DNA from: Lachnospiraceae bacterium
Lineage (GTDB): Bacteria > Bacillota > Clostridia > Lachnospirales > Lachnospiraceae
Length of the DNA: 6,901 nucleotides
Assembly (NCBI GenBank): GCA_017420605.1
Contig: JAFOIS010000154.1
Location: 1 to 6,901, forward strand
Direction of reading: 5' to 3'
A program made the translations under genes and the position numbers. Of the stretch, positions 6,430-6,901 are shown in pieces (position 1 is the stretch's first letter; the number at the start of each line of letters is the position of its first letter). Below the pieces are notes generated by a model that was not told where the DNA came from, made no database searches, and saw only the letters and a list, made by a program, of their open reading frames with translations.

Positions 6430-6901
6430 TCAAACGCGGAACGCTTCGCGTATCCTGTCTTCGTGAAGTTCGGTCCCGATCACACACAGACGTCCCGTTA
6501 CGTCCGGGTCTCCGGTGCGTATCTCCGTTTCTTCCGGCACCATATCGAAATAGATCCAGGTGCCGTCTTCACAGGCCACAATGCCCTTGGAACGAAGGAT
6601 CACGCCGAATTCACTGCCTTCCGCCATCTTCGTGAGGATCTCGTCGATCTCTTTGCGGGAATATTTCTGGTGCGTTTCCGTACCCCAGCTTGTAAAGACG
6701 TCGTCGGCATGATGATGCCCGTGGTGATGATGGTGATGATGATGTCCGCAGCCGCATTCCTCATCATGGTGATGATGGTGGTGGCCGTCTTCTTCGTGTT
6801 CATGATGGTGATGCTCTTCCTCATCTTCATCATGTTCGTGATAGTGATGCTCTTCCTCATCCTCATCATGTTCGTGATGATGATGTTCCTCTTCCCCGTG
6901 C
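6430..6901 (-). CDS. COG0523/CobW-family GTPase with His-rich segment, C-terminal 156 residues (partial)
   Basis: The reading frame is open to the right edge, so the GTPase domain lies outside the window. The visible part starts with an extraordinary metal-binding stretch: 31 histidines among the first 63 residues, in His/Glu/Asp repeats, then six His, then DEECGCG, then eight His. A CobW C-terminal domain follows: DVFTSWGTETHQKYS, EFGVILRSKGIV, WIYFDMVPEE, DVTGRLCVIGTEL and the end REAFRV. Family knowledge: His-rich COG0523 members bind several zinc, nickel or cobalt ions and are thought to deliver or store metal. That the missing N-terminus is a P-loop GTPase is inference from this C-terminal domain and from the adjacent gene. 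The gene is followed 12 bases later by the GTPase-DUF1980 fusion. An ATG at 6627 would give only the C-terminal domain and is considered internal. Confidence 0.88.
   Translation of the reverse strand, partial: HGEEEHHHHEHDEDEEEHHYHEHDEDEEEHHHHEHEEDGHHHHHHDEECGCGHHHHHHHHGHHHADDVFTSWGTETHQKYSRKEIDEILTKMAEGSEFGVILRSKGIVACEDGTWIYFDMVPEETEIRTGDPDVTGRLCVIGTELHEDRIREAFRV
6787..6894 (-). repeat. Three 36-bp tandem repeats in the His-rich coding segment
   Basis: Three consecutive in-frame 36-base units encode EEEHHHHEHDED, EEEHHYHEHDED and EEEHHHHEHEED. The DNA is nearly as conserved as the protein (GAGGAAGAGCATCAC... in the second and third units), which points to duplication of the unit rather than separate drift to a His-rich composition. 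A further partial or full copy may lie beyond the right edge. Confidence 0.9.

Noticed and set aside
6600..6869. Met/Ile/Thr-rich 89-codon frame opposite in phase to the His-rich tract
   Set aside because: It is the out-of-frame reading of the CAT/CAC repeats; the His-rich frame continues into a clear CobW C-terminal domain.
6721..6900. GATGATG/GTGATG-rich plus-strand run resembling a simple-sequence or CRISPR-like repeat
   Set aside because: The repeat is in-frame coding sequence for His/Glu/Asp residues, with no unique spacers between units.

Overview
All genes in this window are read from the minus strand. The sequence is moderately GC-rich, has strong purine-rich ribosome binding sites (AAAGGAG, AGGAG), and carries a single-chain PurL of the clostridial type. 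Together with a clostridial-looking Dus protein, this suggests an anaerobic Firmicute (Bacillota, class Clostridia, perhaps near Lachnospiraceae). That placement is inference from protein style, not a database match.

Layout in transcription order (right to left): (1) the C-terminal part of a COG0523/CobW-family GTPase with an extremely histidine-rich segment, cut by the right edge (6430-6901); (2) 12 nt later, a second, shorter COG0523-like GTPase fused to a DUF1980/TIGR03943-type domain (5476-6417); (3) a probable hairpin terminator and a short intergenic stretch; (4) purL, a 1262-residue phosphoribosylformylglycinamidine synthase with its glutaminase domain fused on (1615-5403, GTG start); (5) a self-contained elongator tRNA-Met(CAU) unit with a perfect -35/-10 pair, a 5' leader hairpin and a strong intrinsic terminator (1441-1606); (6) an Ldh_2-family malate/lactate-type oxidoreductase gene broken by a single missing base (276-1399); (7) the first 92 codons of a tRNA-dihydrouridine synthase, overlapping the end of the oxidoreductase gene by one base and cut by the left edge (1-276).

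The two COG0523 genes look like one operon concerned with metal (probably zinc) handling. purL is a purine-biosynthesis housekeeping gene without a terminator of its own; its transcripts could run on to the terminator behind the tRNA. The oxidoreductase and dus genes form a translationally coupled pair behind that terminator.

Most of the window is ordinary housekeeping sequence. The points most worth a second look are the GTPase-DUF1980 fusion, which lacks the usual CxCC metal motif, the 36-bp tandem repeats encoding His/Glu/Asp-rich units in its neighbour, and the one-base frameshift in the oxidoreductase. I saw no CRISPR array, insertion sequence, phage gene or defence system.
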